Shown here one piece after another: positions 50,238 through 59,133 of a DNA stretch of 64,000 nt. This DNA comes from Bryobacteraceae bacterium (GTDB taxonomy: Bacteria; Acidobacteriota; Terriglobia; Bryobacterales; Bryobacteraceae). The DNA is taken from NCBI GenBank assembly GCA_041394945.1, contig JAWKHH010000002.1:1310501-1374500 (forward strand), read 5' to 3'. The position numbers and the translations under genes were made by a program. The notes beneath the pieces are model-generated. The model was not told the DNA's origin. It did not search any database and was given only the letters and a program-made list of their open reading frames with translations. Each line of letters starts with the position of its first letter. Within the stretch, counting starts at the first letter, position 1.

Positions 50238-50747
50238 TTACTGGACCGGGGTACCGTAGGGGATCAGCGTCTTGATGCGCTCGGCGGTGTCGAGCCGCGC
50301 GATCTTCCACTCTTTGCCCTGCTTCTCGAGATAGAAGAACTGGATCTCGTTGCGGTCCTGATAGACGTATTCCACGCGCGCCTTCACCTCGCGATCGGTC
50401 AGTGTCTGTGGTTCGTTGATCGCGATGCCCTTGATCGGCGAGTTGGTTTCCTTAAGATAGCGTCCGAAGGCGGTCTCGCCCTGCTCGGCGATCGCCTGCT
50501 GGAGCGACGTCTCCATCTGTCCGGTGTAGTGCGAAAGATAGGAACTGACATCGCCTTCGCGGGCCGCGTCCAGCATGGCGTAGATGGCGTCCTGGGGCGT
50601 GGGGTCCGCCTTCGGCTGCGCGGCCGGAACCATTTCCGCCACCGTCGCCGCCGACGGCGTCCATCCGCCTTGCCGCGCGACGACGAACAACGCAGCGCCC
50701 GCCATCAACGCCACCGTCAGAACCTGCGCCTTCCGTTCCTTCGTCAT
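50238..50747 (-). CDS. Membrane-anchored NTF2-like small protein of the HflKC operon
   Basis: 169 residues. One N-terminal transmembrane segment (about 8-25), an Ala/Pro linker, then an NTF2-like/DUF4878-like domain (about 52-165) with conserved-looking patterns PQDAIYAMLDAAREGDVSSYLSHY and REVKARVEYVYQ. It overlaps the SPFH gene by four bases and closes the operon. I do not recognise a function; it may be a periplasmic partner of the SPFH complex. Confidence 0.75.
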   Translation of the reverse strand: MTKERKAQVLTVALMAGAALFVVARQGGWTPSAATVAEMVPAAQPKADPTPQDAIYAMLDAAREGDVSSYLSHYTGQMETSLQQAIAEQGETAFGRYLKETNSPIKGIAINEPQTLTDREVKARVEYVYQDRNEIQFFYLEKQGKEWKIARLDTAERIKTLIPYGTPVQ

Positions 50748-51730
50748 TTCTTTGCAGCGCCCGGAGGCGGATCGCCCTTGCGCACGATCGTCAAATCGAG
50801 GTTCCCGTTCGCGTCCACGAACATCTTGCGGATCTTCGGCAGAACCTGCTCCATGGTCTCCGCGTAGAGCCGCCGGCCGTTCACCGCCTCGGCGCGTCCG
50901 TATTCGGCGGCTACCTGCGTGAATCGGTCGGCGTCGCCGATGGCCTCATTGATTTTGCGCTGCCGATAAGCCTGCGCCGCCTCGAGCATTTGCTGCGCTT
51001 CCCCGCGCGCCTTCGGGATCACGTCGTTCGAATAGCCCTGCGCTTCATTGACGATCCGCGCCGAGTCGGCCCTGGCGCTGGCCACGTCGTTGAACGCGTC
51101 GCGCGCTTCCGGCGGCGGCGCCGCGGACTCGATGTTCACGTTCGCCACCTGCACGCCGGCGTCGTAGTCGAGGATCACCTGCTGCGCCGCGGCGCGTACC
51201 TCGTCCTGAATCGCGACCTTCTCCGTCGTGAGCACCGCGTCGACGTTTCGATGCGCAATGAGCCGCGATAGCGTCGCTTCCACGGCCGCGCCCACCGTGG
51301 CCGGAATATCCACCGCCGAGAACAAGTACTTGTCCGGCTCGGCCACCGAATACTGCACCACCACCCGAAGATGAATGATGTTCTTGTCTCCGGTGAGGAA
51401 CTGCGAGACGATCGGCTGCATCCGCCCCAGCACGGCATCGGAAACCCCGCCGCCCACCACTAGCCGCTGCGTCTGCCGAACCCTGAGCTTCGTCACGCGG
51501 TCGATTGGCCACGGCAGCGCGAAGTGGATCCCGGGCAACGCTCGCTTCTCGACAACCGCGCCGAACCGTGTCACCACGGCCTGCTGATCCGCCGGCACGA
51601 TATAGATGCCGCTCCCAAGCCACAGCAGCACCAGTGCGCCGACAAGATGACGCCGGTCCCACCCGCGGTTGCGCATGGCGGCGATCGCGGCTTTCGGCTT
51701 CTCGGCGGCTGTGTCGAGCAGTAGGGTCAT
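50744..51730 (-). CDS. HflK-like SPFH/band 7 membrane protein
   Basis: 328 residues with an N-terminal transmembrane segment (about 28-45) and an SPFH domain (about 47-230): IVPADQQAVVTRFGAVV, LPGIHFALPWPID and DAGVQVANVNIES. The helical C-terminus ends in TMEQVLPKIRKMFVDANG. HflK and HflC form a cage around the FtsH protease in the inner membrane. It is a second HflK-type protein in this operon besides the ATPase fusion. Confidence 0.87.
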   Translation of the reverse strand: MTLLLDTAAEKPKAAIAAMRNRGWDRRHLVGALVLLWLGSGIYIVPADQQAVVTRFGAVVEKRALPGIHFALPWPIDRVTKLRVRQTQRLVVGGGVSDAVLGRMQPIVSQFLTGDKNIIHLRVVVQYSVAEPDKYLFSAVDIPATVGAAVEATLSRLIAHRNVDAVLTTEKVAIQDEVRAAAQQVILDYDAGVQVANVNIESAAPPPEARDAFNDVASARADSARIVNEAQGYSNDVIPKARGEAQQMLEAAQAYRQRKINEAIGDADRFTQVAAEYGRAEAVNGRRLYAETMEQVLPKIRKMFVDANGNLDLTIVRKGDPPPGAAKK

Positions 51731-52710
51731 TGTGCGTTTTCGCCGCGCATCAGAACGCGCATCAACTCCGAATCCGAACTCAGAATCGCCGTCGTCTTGT
51801 CGTCGAAGATCTTCTTATAAGATTCGAGCGTGCGCAGGAGCTTGTAGAACCGCGGATTCCGCGAATACGCCTGACTATAGACGCGAGTCGACTCCGCGTC
51901 ACCCTCGCCCTTCACGCGCTCCGCTTCCTTATAAGCTTCGGAGCGGATCTCCTCGGCGCGCCGGTCCGCTTCGGCCCGGATTGAAAGCGCCTGCTCTTCG
52001 CCCTCGGCGCGATACTGCCTCGCGATTCGCTCGCGCTCGGCCCGCATACGCGCAAACACGCTTTGCTTGTTTTGTTCTGGCAGGTTGATGCGCTTCAGTC
52101 GAACGTCGACCACTCGGATGCCATACTCGGAGAGCGCCCGCTTGCCCGTCAGCTCGGAGAGGTTGTCCATCATCTGGCCGGCCTTCACGGCCTCCGGGTT
52201 CGCCGAAATGATCGACTCGAGGTCGTGCGTGCCGAGCGCGGCCGCAAGCCCGGACCACACGATGTCGTGCAGCCGCATCTCCGCCGCCACGGCGTCGCCC
52301 ACGGACTCGACGAACCGCTTCGGGTCCTCTATCTTCCACGCCACGTAGCTTTCAACCACCAGGTTCTTCTTGTCCCGCGTGAGGAATTCGCTCGGCCGCG
52401 GGTTGTAGATGCGCAGTCGCCGATCGAAATACGTCGCGTTGTGGAACGGCCACTTCAGGTGCAGCCCGGCTTCGGTCACCGTGTAGAGCGGCCGGCCGAA
52501 CTGCGTCACCAGCACGAACTCGGTCTCACGCACGGTGAAAAAGGTCGCCCAGACGAACCACAGCGCGCCTAGGAAATAAAGCAGCGGACGGTACCGGCTC
52601 CAATCCCGGGGAGGCTGCTCCACGTGGTCATGATCGTCGCGGTGGTCGTCATGGCCATGATGGCGATCATGGCCATGATGGTGTCCGTGGTGGTGTCCTT
52701 CCTGATGCAT
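51727..52710 (-). CDS. hflC: HflC-like SPFH protein with His-rich N-terminus
   Basis: 327 residues from the ATG at 52710. The first 31 residues hold about 14 His and many Asp (GHHHGHHHGHDRHHGHDDH), a likely metal-binding sequence. A transmembrane segment (about 43-60) and the SPFH domain follow, with FVLVTQFGRPLYT, EAGLHLKWPF and the HflC-typical RLKRINLPEQNKQSVFARMRAERERIARQYRAEGEE. It starts one base after the stop of the ATPase-HflK gene and overlaps the next gene by four bases. Confidence 0.9.
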   Translation of the reverse strand: MHQEGHHHGHHHGHDRHHGHDDHRDDHDHVEQPPRDWSRYRPLLYFLGALWFVWATFFTVRETEFVLVTQFGRPLYTVTEAGLHLKWPFHNATYFDRRLRIYNPRPSEFLTRDKKNLVVESYVAWKIEDPKRFVESVGDAVAAEMRLHDIVWSGLAAALGTHDLESIISANPEAVKAGQMMDNLSELTGKRALSEYGIRVVDVRLKRINLPEQNKQSVFARMRAERERIARQYRAEGEEQALSIRAEADRRAEEIRSEAYKEAERVKGEGDAESTRVYSQAYSRNPRFYKLLRTLESYKKIFDDKTTAILSSDSELMRVLMRGENAQ

Positions 52711-52711
52711 C

Positions 52712-55700
52712 TTACTCGCGATCCTCCATCGGAATCGGCGGCATCGCCGCACCGGTTACCGCCGGCGCCGCCGCGCCTAGTTCCACGCCGTCCTCGAGCA
52801 GCAGCAGGTGGCGTCTGTGCCGCGTCGAGTCCACGATGAACTTCTTCTTTCCCGGCAGCACCTGCTCCATCGTTTCCAGGTACAACCGCTTTTCGTTCGC
52901 CGCCGGATTCGCGCGGAACGCCGCCTCGGATTGGGTGAACCGCGCTGCGTCGCCGGCGGCTCGATTCTTCCGCCCCGCTGAGTACCCCGCCGCCGCCAGC
53001 TTGCTCGCTTCGGCCGATCCGCGCGCCAACGCCACCTGTTCATTGCGGTAGCCCTCGGCTTCGTTCACCAGGCGGTTCTTCTCTTCGAAGGCGCCGGAAA
53101 CGTCGCGGAACGCGTCCACCACTTCGAGCGACGGGTGTACGTCGAGCAGCTTCACCTGGATGACCTCCACGCCCGCCCTGTATCGGTCCAGAGCCGCCTG
53201 CAGCATCTTCGCTGCGCGCGCCTCGATCTCCCGCCGATTCGTCGTTAGCGCCTGGTCGAGCGGAGTCGAGGTGATCACCGCCTGGATCACCGATTCAACC
53301 GCCGCGCGCACCGTTGTCTCGCCGTCAAAATGGTTGAAGAGAAAGTCACCCGGCGAGGAGATCCGGTAGTGCACCGTGGCCGTGAGCTCAGTCATGTTCT
53401 GATCGCCCGATACCATCAGAGACTCCTCCGGCCGCCGCTGGAATCGCCCGGCGCGGTGCTGCACGTTCCACTCGTAGGCGGCGGGCTCCGCCTCGGTCCC
53501 AACCGCTGCTGACCGGAAGCCGAGCTCGGCCACGCGCACCTGCCGCGCCTTCACCCGAGTCAACTTCTCCACCGGCCAAGGGAGCTTGTAGTGGAGCCCG
53601 GGCTCGCTGTAGGGTGTCACCTTGCGGCCAAAGCGCTCGATCACACCCACCTCGTCCGGCCGGACGGCATAGAAGCCGTTCAGCACAAGCAGCATCCCAG
53701 CGGCGATCGCCGCCGGCCGCTTGTAGCGCTCCCGATTCTCCCAGAGCGCATGCAGCCACTCCCGCGGCTCAACCCGCGAGAGCCAGAGTTTCCACCGCCG
53801 CTCGATCGCCGTCCACCAGCCGCTTGTCTTCGCCTCTCGCGCAGGCTTCTCCACGGCCAGCAGACGCAGCGAATTCAGCATCACCAGGAATGACGCGATC
53901 TGGTGCGTGAACGCCGCGCCCAACGGGCCCATCACGCCAGTCGACGCGAGTGCGATCGCTGTGATGTTCACGATCACCGCGAACACGATGATGTTCTGCC
54001 ATGCGGTGCTGACCGCTCGCCGCGACACCTCAAACAACTTGGGTAGCTTGTCGAGCGAGTGGCCCATGTAGACCACGTCCGCCGCCTCGGCCGTGATATC
54101 GCTGGCGCCGCTCACCGCCACGCCAACGTGCGCCGCCGCCAGGGCCGGAGCGTCGTTCACGCCGTCGCCGATCATAGCGACGCGCCGCCCCTGCGAGATC
54201 CACTGCCGGATGCGCTCGAGCTTGTGCTCCGGAAGCAATTCGGCTTCGACGTTCGGGATCCCCACCTCGCGCGCGATCACCTCGGCCGGTCGCCGGCGGT
54301 CGCCGGTGAGCATCACCTGGTGCGTGATATCGAGATGTTCGAGATCGTGCGTGGCGTCATGCAGGCCGGGGCGAATCCGGTCGCGCAGCAGGATGCCGCC
54401 TGCGAGCGACGTGTCTTCAGCGACGAGAACCACCGTCGCGCCCAGGCGATCCGCTTCGTCGAGGATCGGAGCCGCGCCTACCACGCCATATTCGCTCAAG
54501 TACGCCGCGCTGCCCGCGCGCACGATAGCGCCCGCCACCGCCGCCTCAGCGCCCCGACCCGGCAGAATCCGCGCGGACTCCACCGCGGGAATCGCCAAAC
54601 CGCGCTCTCGCGCCTGCTCGACGACGACGCGCGCCAGCATGTGGTCAGACCCGGATTCCGCCGCCGCCGCCAGCGCCAGCACATCCTGTTCGCCGCGGCC
54701 CGCAGGCACGATCTTCAATATCTCAAAGCGGCCTTCGGTGACCGTGCCTGTCTTATCGAACACGATCGTGTCGATCTTCGCCGCTTCCTGCAGGATCGTT
54801 CCGCCGCGCACCAGGATGCCGCGCCGGGCGAGCCCGCCGATCGCCGCCACCATCGCCGTCGGCGTCGCCAGGATCAGCGCGCACGGGCATCCCACGATCA
54901 GCACGGCCACGGTCCGCAGCCAGTCTTGGGTGAAATAGTACGTCCCCGCGCCGGCCAGCAGCAGCAGCGGCACGAAGTACTTCGCCCATTGATCCGCCAG
55001 CCGCTCCACCGGGGCGCGGCGCTCCCGCGCTTGTTCCACCAGATGGATGACGCGGGCGAGCGTGGTGTCGTCGCCGGCGCGGGTCACCCGTATGTGCAGC
55101 AGCCCGTGTCCGTTGAGCGTGCCGGAGAAAACCTCCGCTCCGATGTCCTTGTCTCGCGGTAGTGACTCCCCGGTGATCGTCGATTCGTCGACCGCCGATG
55201 CCCCCTGCGCGACAATCCCGTCCGCCGCGATCCGTTCCCCGGCGCGTACCACGATGGTGTCGCCTTCCACCAGCCGCGCCACGTCGACCTCGGTCTCTTC
55301 GCCATCCCGCAGCACACGTGCTCGCCGGGGCATCTGCTCCACGAACCGCGTGATCGCCGTCGACGTGCGCTTGGCTGCGTAGCCCTCGAGCCCCTCGCCG
55401 AGCAGCATGATGAACATTGCCTCGGCCGCCGCCAGGTACTCGCCCACCGAAAGCGCTGCGATCACCGCGATACAGATGGCGAGATCCGCCGAGATGGTCC
55501 GCTCGAGCAGCCCGTGGATGGCGTTGTAGAAAGTGCGGTATCCGGCGATGACAGTGAGGATCGCCGCCGTGTCGATGCCCAACACGTAACGGAACACACC
55601 CGTCAGGTTCAGAAGCAGGAGCACTCCGACGACGGCCGCGAACCCGAAATACCGGATTCTTTCGAGCCGGTCCTCGCGATGATCGATCGACGCCGAAAAT

Positions 55701-55720
55701 TCGAGCTTGTGCTGGTGCAC
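52712..55720 (-). CDS. P1B-type metal ATPase fused to an HflK-like SPFH domain
   Basis: 1002 residues, two proteins in one. Residues 20-630 are a heavy-metal P-type ATPase: A-domain TGES (183-186), transmembrane metal site CPC (278-280), phosphorylation DKTGT (D322) and hinge GDGVND (518-523). It has no N-terminal HMA domain, and the usual nucleotide-domain HP pair reads HM (SDHML, 358-362). After a linker, a transmembrane segment (about 669-684) starts an HflK-type SPFH domain with VGVIERFGRKV and LHYKLPWPVEKL, ending in TMEQVLPGKKKFIVDS. The frame is continuous, and hflC follows, so the fusion replaces the hflK gene. The transported metal is not determinable. Confidence 0.92.
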   Translation of the reverse strand: MHQHKLEFSASIDHREDRLERIRYFGFAAVVGVLLLLNLTGVFRYVLGIDTAAILTVIAGYRTFYNAIHGLLERTISADLAICIAVIAALSVGEYLAAAEAMFIMLLGEGLEGYAAKRTSTAITRFVEQMPRRARVLRDGEETEVDVARLVEGDTIVVRAGERIAADGIVAQGASAVDESTITGESLPRDKDIGAEVFSGTLNGHGLLHIRVTRAGDDTTLARVIHLVEQARERRAPVERLADQWAKYFVPLLLLAGAGTYYFTQDWLRTVAVLIVGCPCALILATPTAMVAAIGGLARRGILVRGGTILQEAAKIDTIVFDKTGTVTEGRFEILKIVPAGRGEQDVLALAAAAESGSDHMLARVVVEQARERGLAIPAVESARILPGRGAEAAVAGAIVRAGSAAYLSEYGVVGAAPILDEADRLGATVVLVAEDTSLAGGILLRDRIRPGLHDATHDLEHLDITHQVMLTGDRRRPAEVIAREVGIPNVEAELLPEHKLERIRQWISQGRRVAMIGDGVNDAPALAAAHVGVAVSGASDITAEAADVVYMGHSLDKLPKLFEVSRRAVSTAWQNIIVFAVIVNITAIALASTGVMGPLGAAFTHQIASFLVMLNSLRLLAVEKPAREAKTSGWWTAIERRWKLWLSRVEPREWLHALWENRERYKRPAAIAAGMLLVLNGFYAVRPDEVGVIERFGRKVTPYSEPGLHYKLPWPVEKLTRVKARQVRVAELGFRSAAVGTEAEPAAYEWNVQHRAGRFQRRPEESLMVSGDQNMTELTATVHYRISSPGDFLFNHFDGETTVRAAVESVIQAVITSTPLDQALTTNRREIEARAAKMLQAALDRYRAGVEVIQVKLLDVHPSLEVVDAFRDVSGAFEEKNRLVNEAEGYRNEQVALARGSAEASKLAAAGYSAGRKNRAAGDAARFTQSEAAFRANPAANEKRLYLETMEQVLPGKKKFIVDSTRHRRHLLLLEDGVELGAAAPAVTGAAMPPIPMEDRE

Positions 55721-55798
55721 TAGATCGACATTATGACAGAGTGTTCACTGCCGCCAACGCCAGCCCGCCGGCCGGGCGCCGTGGCATACTGGCGATTC

Positions 55799-56800
55799 AT
55801 GCCCCCTCAGCCAGACCCAGCCCCGGTACTCGACCTCATCCAGGCCTTCCGCCGCTCGAAGACCATGTTCGTTGCGGTTTCGCTCGGAATCTTCGACCGT
55901 CTTGCCGGTAATTCCAAGGCCGCGGTGGACATTCGCCGCGAAGATGAGAACCTCGATTCTCTGATCCGCCTCCTTGATGCCTGCGTCGCGCTCGGGTTGC
56001 TCGAACGCGAGGACGAGGTCTACTCGAACGCCGCAGTCGCGGAAGCGTATCTCCGCCGCGACAGCCCCACCACCATGACCGGATACATCCAGTATTCGGA
56101 CAACGTTCTCTACCAGCTCTGGGGCAATCTTGGGGACGCCGTCCGCGAGGGCACTCACCGCTGGAAGCAGACCTTTGGCGCCGACGGGCCCATCTTCTCG
56201 CAGCTCTACCGGACCGAAGAGTCGATGCGTGAGTTCCTGCTCGGCATGCACGGCCAGGGGATGCTTTCGGCGCCCCTCGTAGCCGCCGCGTTTGACCTCT
56301 CTCGCTTCCGCCGCATCGTCGATCTCGGCGGCGCCACCGGCCACCTGGCGATGGCGGTCGCCGTGCGCTATCCGGAGATGCAGGCCGCGGTTTTCGACCT
56401 CCCGCATGTCGTCGAGCACTCGCGGCCCTTCGTCGAAGGCACGCGCGTTGAACTCATCGGCGGCGATTTCTTCTCGGACCCGCTCCCGCCGGCTGATCTC
56501 TATGCGCTCGGCCGGATCGTGCACGATTGGGCGGAGGATAAGATCCAGGCGCTGCTCGCCAGGATCAACGCCGCGCTTCCATCGGGCGGCGCATTGCTGA
56601 TTGCCGAATCGCTCCTGGACGACGATCTGAAAGGGCCCGTTGCCACTCACATGCAATCGCTCAGCATGCTGCTCTGCACGGAAGGGCGCGAACGGAGCTT
56701 CCCGCAATACGCCGAACTGCTGGAACAAGCCGGCTTCGGAAAGGTGGAAGGCAAGCTCACCGGTTCCGTGGTGGATGCGGTCCTCGCTGTCAAGCTATAG
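55799..56800 (+). CDS. SAM-dependent O-methyltransferase (acetylserotonin/CrtF-like)
   Basis: 333 residues from the ATG at 55799. An N-terminal winged-helix dimerisation domain (about 15-95) precedes the methyltransferase domain with VDLGGATGHLAMAVA, FDLPHVVE and GRIVHDWAEDK, characteristic of Methyltransf_2 enzymes that methylate small hydroxylated molecules. No biosynthetic cluster is visible around it. It diverges from the metal ATPase gene with about 78 bases between starts. Confidence 0.85.
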   Translation: MPPQPDPAPVLDLIQAFRRSKTMFVAVSLGIFDRLAGNSKAAVDIRREDENLDSLIRLLDACVALGLLEREDEVYSNAAVAEAYLRRDSPTTMTGYIQYSDNVLYQLWGNLGDAVREGTHRWKQTFGADGPIFSQLYRTEESMREFLLGMHGQGMLSAPLVAAAFDLSRFRRIVDLGGATGHLAMAVAVRYPEMQAAVFDLPHVVEHSRPFVEGTRVELIGGDFFSDPLPPADLYALGRIVHDWAEDKIQALLARINAALPSGGALLIAESLLDDDLKGPVATHMQSLSMLLCTEGRERSFPQYAELLEQAGFGKVEGKLTGSVVDAVLAVKL

Positions 56801-56803
56801 CCG

Positions 56804-59110
56804 TCACTCGGCTCGCAGCGCCGAGGCCGGATCGACGCGAGTGGCGCGCCGGGCCGGAACCCATGCCGCGGCGGCCACGATCAAGGAAAGGCTCAGCACG
56901 AGAACGCCAGCGGCTCCAGGGTCTGCGGGAGTCACGCCGAACAACAGCCACGCCGAGACCCGCGCCACCCACACGCAGCCGACGGCTCCGAGCGCCGCGC
57001 CCGCCGCAGCCAGCTTCGCCGCGCCGCCGAACACCAGTCCGGCTACGTCGCCCCGGCTTGCTCCCACCGCTAGGCGGACTCCGAACTCCCGCGTCCGCGC
57101 CGTCGTCTGCGCGGCCATCAGCCCAAAGAGGCCGGCTGCCGCAAGTCCGGCGGCGATTGCTGCGATTAGTCCGCTCAGCCACGCTGCGGTGCGCTGCCGG
57201 ACGGTGGCCAGCCGCTCCTGTTCTTCGTAGGTGCTCGCGTCGAACACGGGCAGGTCGCGATCTATGGCGGCGATCTCGCGCCGCACCGTTTCGAGCCATC
57301 GGGCCGGCGCGCCCGCCGTGCGAACGAGCAGCGTCACTTGGTGGAGGTCGGCTTCGAAAAGCGGTTGATAGAAGTATGGAGTCGCCGCCTCGGCGGGCGA
57401 ACGGTATTTGGCGTCCCGCGCCACACCGACGATCTGCAGCGTCTCACCGCCTTGAATACGGATCTGCCTGCCCACGGGGTCGCGCTCGCCGAACGCCTGG
57501 CGCGCGAGCGTCTCGCTAACGATCGCCACCGCTTGGTCGTCCTCACGAAACGCCCGGCCTCGAACCAACGGGAGGCCTACAGTGTCAAAGTATGCTGGCG
57601 ACACCCAGTTCCGGCCGGAAGCAATTGGCTCCAGACCGCTCTCCCAGGTAATCGCGGCCGCGCTGTGCACGCGCGAAAGCGGACGTGACAGGGAGAGACT
57701 CGCGGCGTCCACGCCCGCGGCGCCTGCGACGCGGCTGATGACATCCCGCTGCAGGGCCGCGCGGTGGGTGGAACCACTCATATCGATGGTCATCGCGGCC
57801 ACCGTTCGCGCTCCGTATCCGGTATCGACGGCGGCGAGTTCGCGCATCGATCCGGCAAGCAGGATCGCGCCGAACCCGAGCGTCGTGCAGAGGGCGAACT
57901 GTCCTGCGACGAGCCCTGTCCGCAGCCGCGACGGACGCGGCGTTCCGTTGCGCTCTGTCACCGCGACGGTGGTCCCAAGGGCGGGGGCTACACCGGCCAA
58001 CGCTGCGGAGGCGGTGCAAGCCAGCGCGGCGAAAACCATCGTGCGCGCGTCGAGCACCGGGTCAACGGGAAGCCCGGTCTGCATCGCCGCGAGCCGCCCG
58101 GCGAAAGGTGCGAGGACGCTGGCCACAATGATTCCGCCGGCGCCGCCGAGCACCGCTGGAACACCGCTTTCGGCAATCGACTGCCGCAGCAAGGCTCCAC
58201 GCGTGGCGCCGAGCGCCGTGCGGATGGCGATGTCGCGCTGCCGAGCCGAAGTGTGAGCCAGCAGCAGCCCACCCGCGCTCGCCGCCGTCAACACCAGCAG
58301 CATCGCCACGAGTCCGGCGATCAGGAACAGGTAGCGCTCGACGTTTGGCTGATCCGCGATACCCACGCGCACGTCACGCAACGGCAAGGCGGTGAGCCGC
58401 AATTCTTCATTTGTCGAGAGCGTTCGAAGTGATTCGTTGGCTGTCTCCACGCTTACGCCCGGCCGCAGTCTCGCCGCCGCTGCGAAGATACGGAAATCCG
58501 GCCGGGTGAAGATACGCTCCGGATCGGGAATCTTCAGAACGGCGCGGTATTGCGAAAGCGGAACCCATACTTGTGGCGCTCGAAGCAGGGTCACGCCAGG
58601 AAAACCTCGCCTTGCGACGCCCACTACGGTGAACGGTTGGCCGTTGAGCGTCAGCGTGCGGCCGAGGCACCCGCCGCAGAAAGCCTCGTCCACCACCGCC
58701 ACCGCGCCGTCCTTCTCGACGAACCCGCGGCCGGTGGTGAGCGGAGCACCCGTCAAGCGGAAAAAATTTGGCGTCACCACCTGACCGCGAATGCGCCGCG
58801 TGCCTTCGCGCTCGCGATAGGCGAGGTCGGTGTCAAACCAAAGGGCGATGTCGTCGATCGTGTCGCGCCGCTCGCGGACGGCCCGCCAGTCCGCATAGCT
58901 GATCCAGGAGTAGGGAAAGCCACGCGCCGTTTCGCGCTTTGCGTAAATGGCGGCGAGTTGTTCCGGATCGCGCAGGCCGGTCGGCCGGAACAGCACCGCG
59001 TCGATCACGCTGTGGATCGTGATGGCGGCGCCGATGCCCGCCGCGAGCAGCAGCGATGCGGCGAGAACCGTGCCGGGACTGTAGCGAATCAGACGGAGGG
59101 CGGCGCGCAC
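56804..59110 (-). CDS. MacB/FtsX-type permease of the acidobacterial ADOP family
   Basis: 768 residues. N-terminal transmembrane helix, periplasmic MacB-type domain (TPNFFRLTGAPLTTGRGF), a block of helices with the FtsX motif (ARQRDIAIRTALGATRGALLRQ), a second periplasmic domain (VSPAYFDTVGLPLVRGRAF) and a final helix block (TREFGVRLAVGASRGDVAGL). This doubled arrangement is the ADOP pattern of Acidobacteria, present in dozens of copies per genome. The family's cargo is unknown and its ATPase is usually elsewhere. Confidence 0.9.
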   Translation of the reverse strand: MRAALRLIRYSPGTVLAASLLLAAGIGAAITIHSVIDAVLFRPTGLRDPEQLAAIYAKRETARGFPYSWISYADWRAVRERRDTIDDIALWFDTDLAYREREGTRRIRGQVVTPNFFRLTGAPLTTGRGFVEKDGAVAVVDEAFCGGCLGRTLTLNGQPFTVVGVARRGFPGVTLLRAPQVWVPLSQYRAVLKIPDPERIFTRPDFRIFAAAARLRPGVSVETANESLRTLSTNEELRLTALPLRDVRVGIADQPNVERYLFLIAGLVAMLLVLTAASAGGLLLAHTSARQRDIAIRTALGATRGALLRQSIAESGVPAVLGGAGGIIVASVLAPFAGRLAAMQTGLPVDPVLDARTMVFAALACTASAALAGVAPALGTTVAVTERNGTPRPSRLRTGLVAGQFALCTTLGFGAILLAGSMRELAAVDTGYGARTVAAMTIDMSGSTHRAALQRDVISRVAGAAGVDAASLSLSRPLSRVHSAAAITWESGLEPIASGRNWVSPAYFDTVGLPLVRGRAFREDDQAVAIVSETLARQAFGERDPVGRQIRIQGGETLQIVGVARDAKYRSPAEAATPYFYQPLFEADLHQVTLLVRTAGAPARWLETVRREIAAIDRDLPVFDASTYEEQERLATVRQRTAAWLSGLIAAIAAGLAAAGLFGLMAAQTTARTREFGVRLAVGASRGDVAGLVFGGAAKLAAAGAALGAVGCVWVARVSAWLLFGVTPADPGAAGVLVLSLSLIVAAAAWVPARRATRVDPASALRAE

Positions 59111-59133
59111 CCCATTAGTCTAATCCCGGCCGG

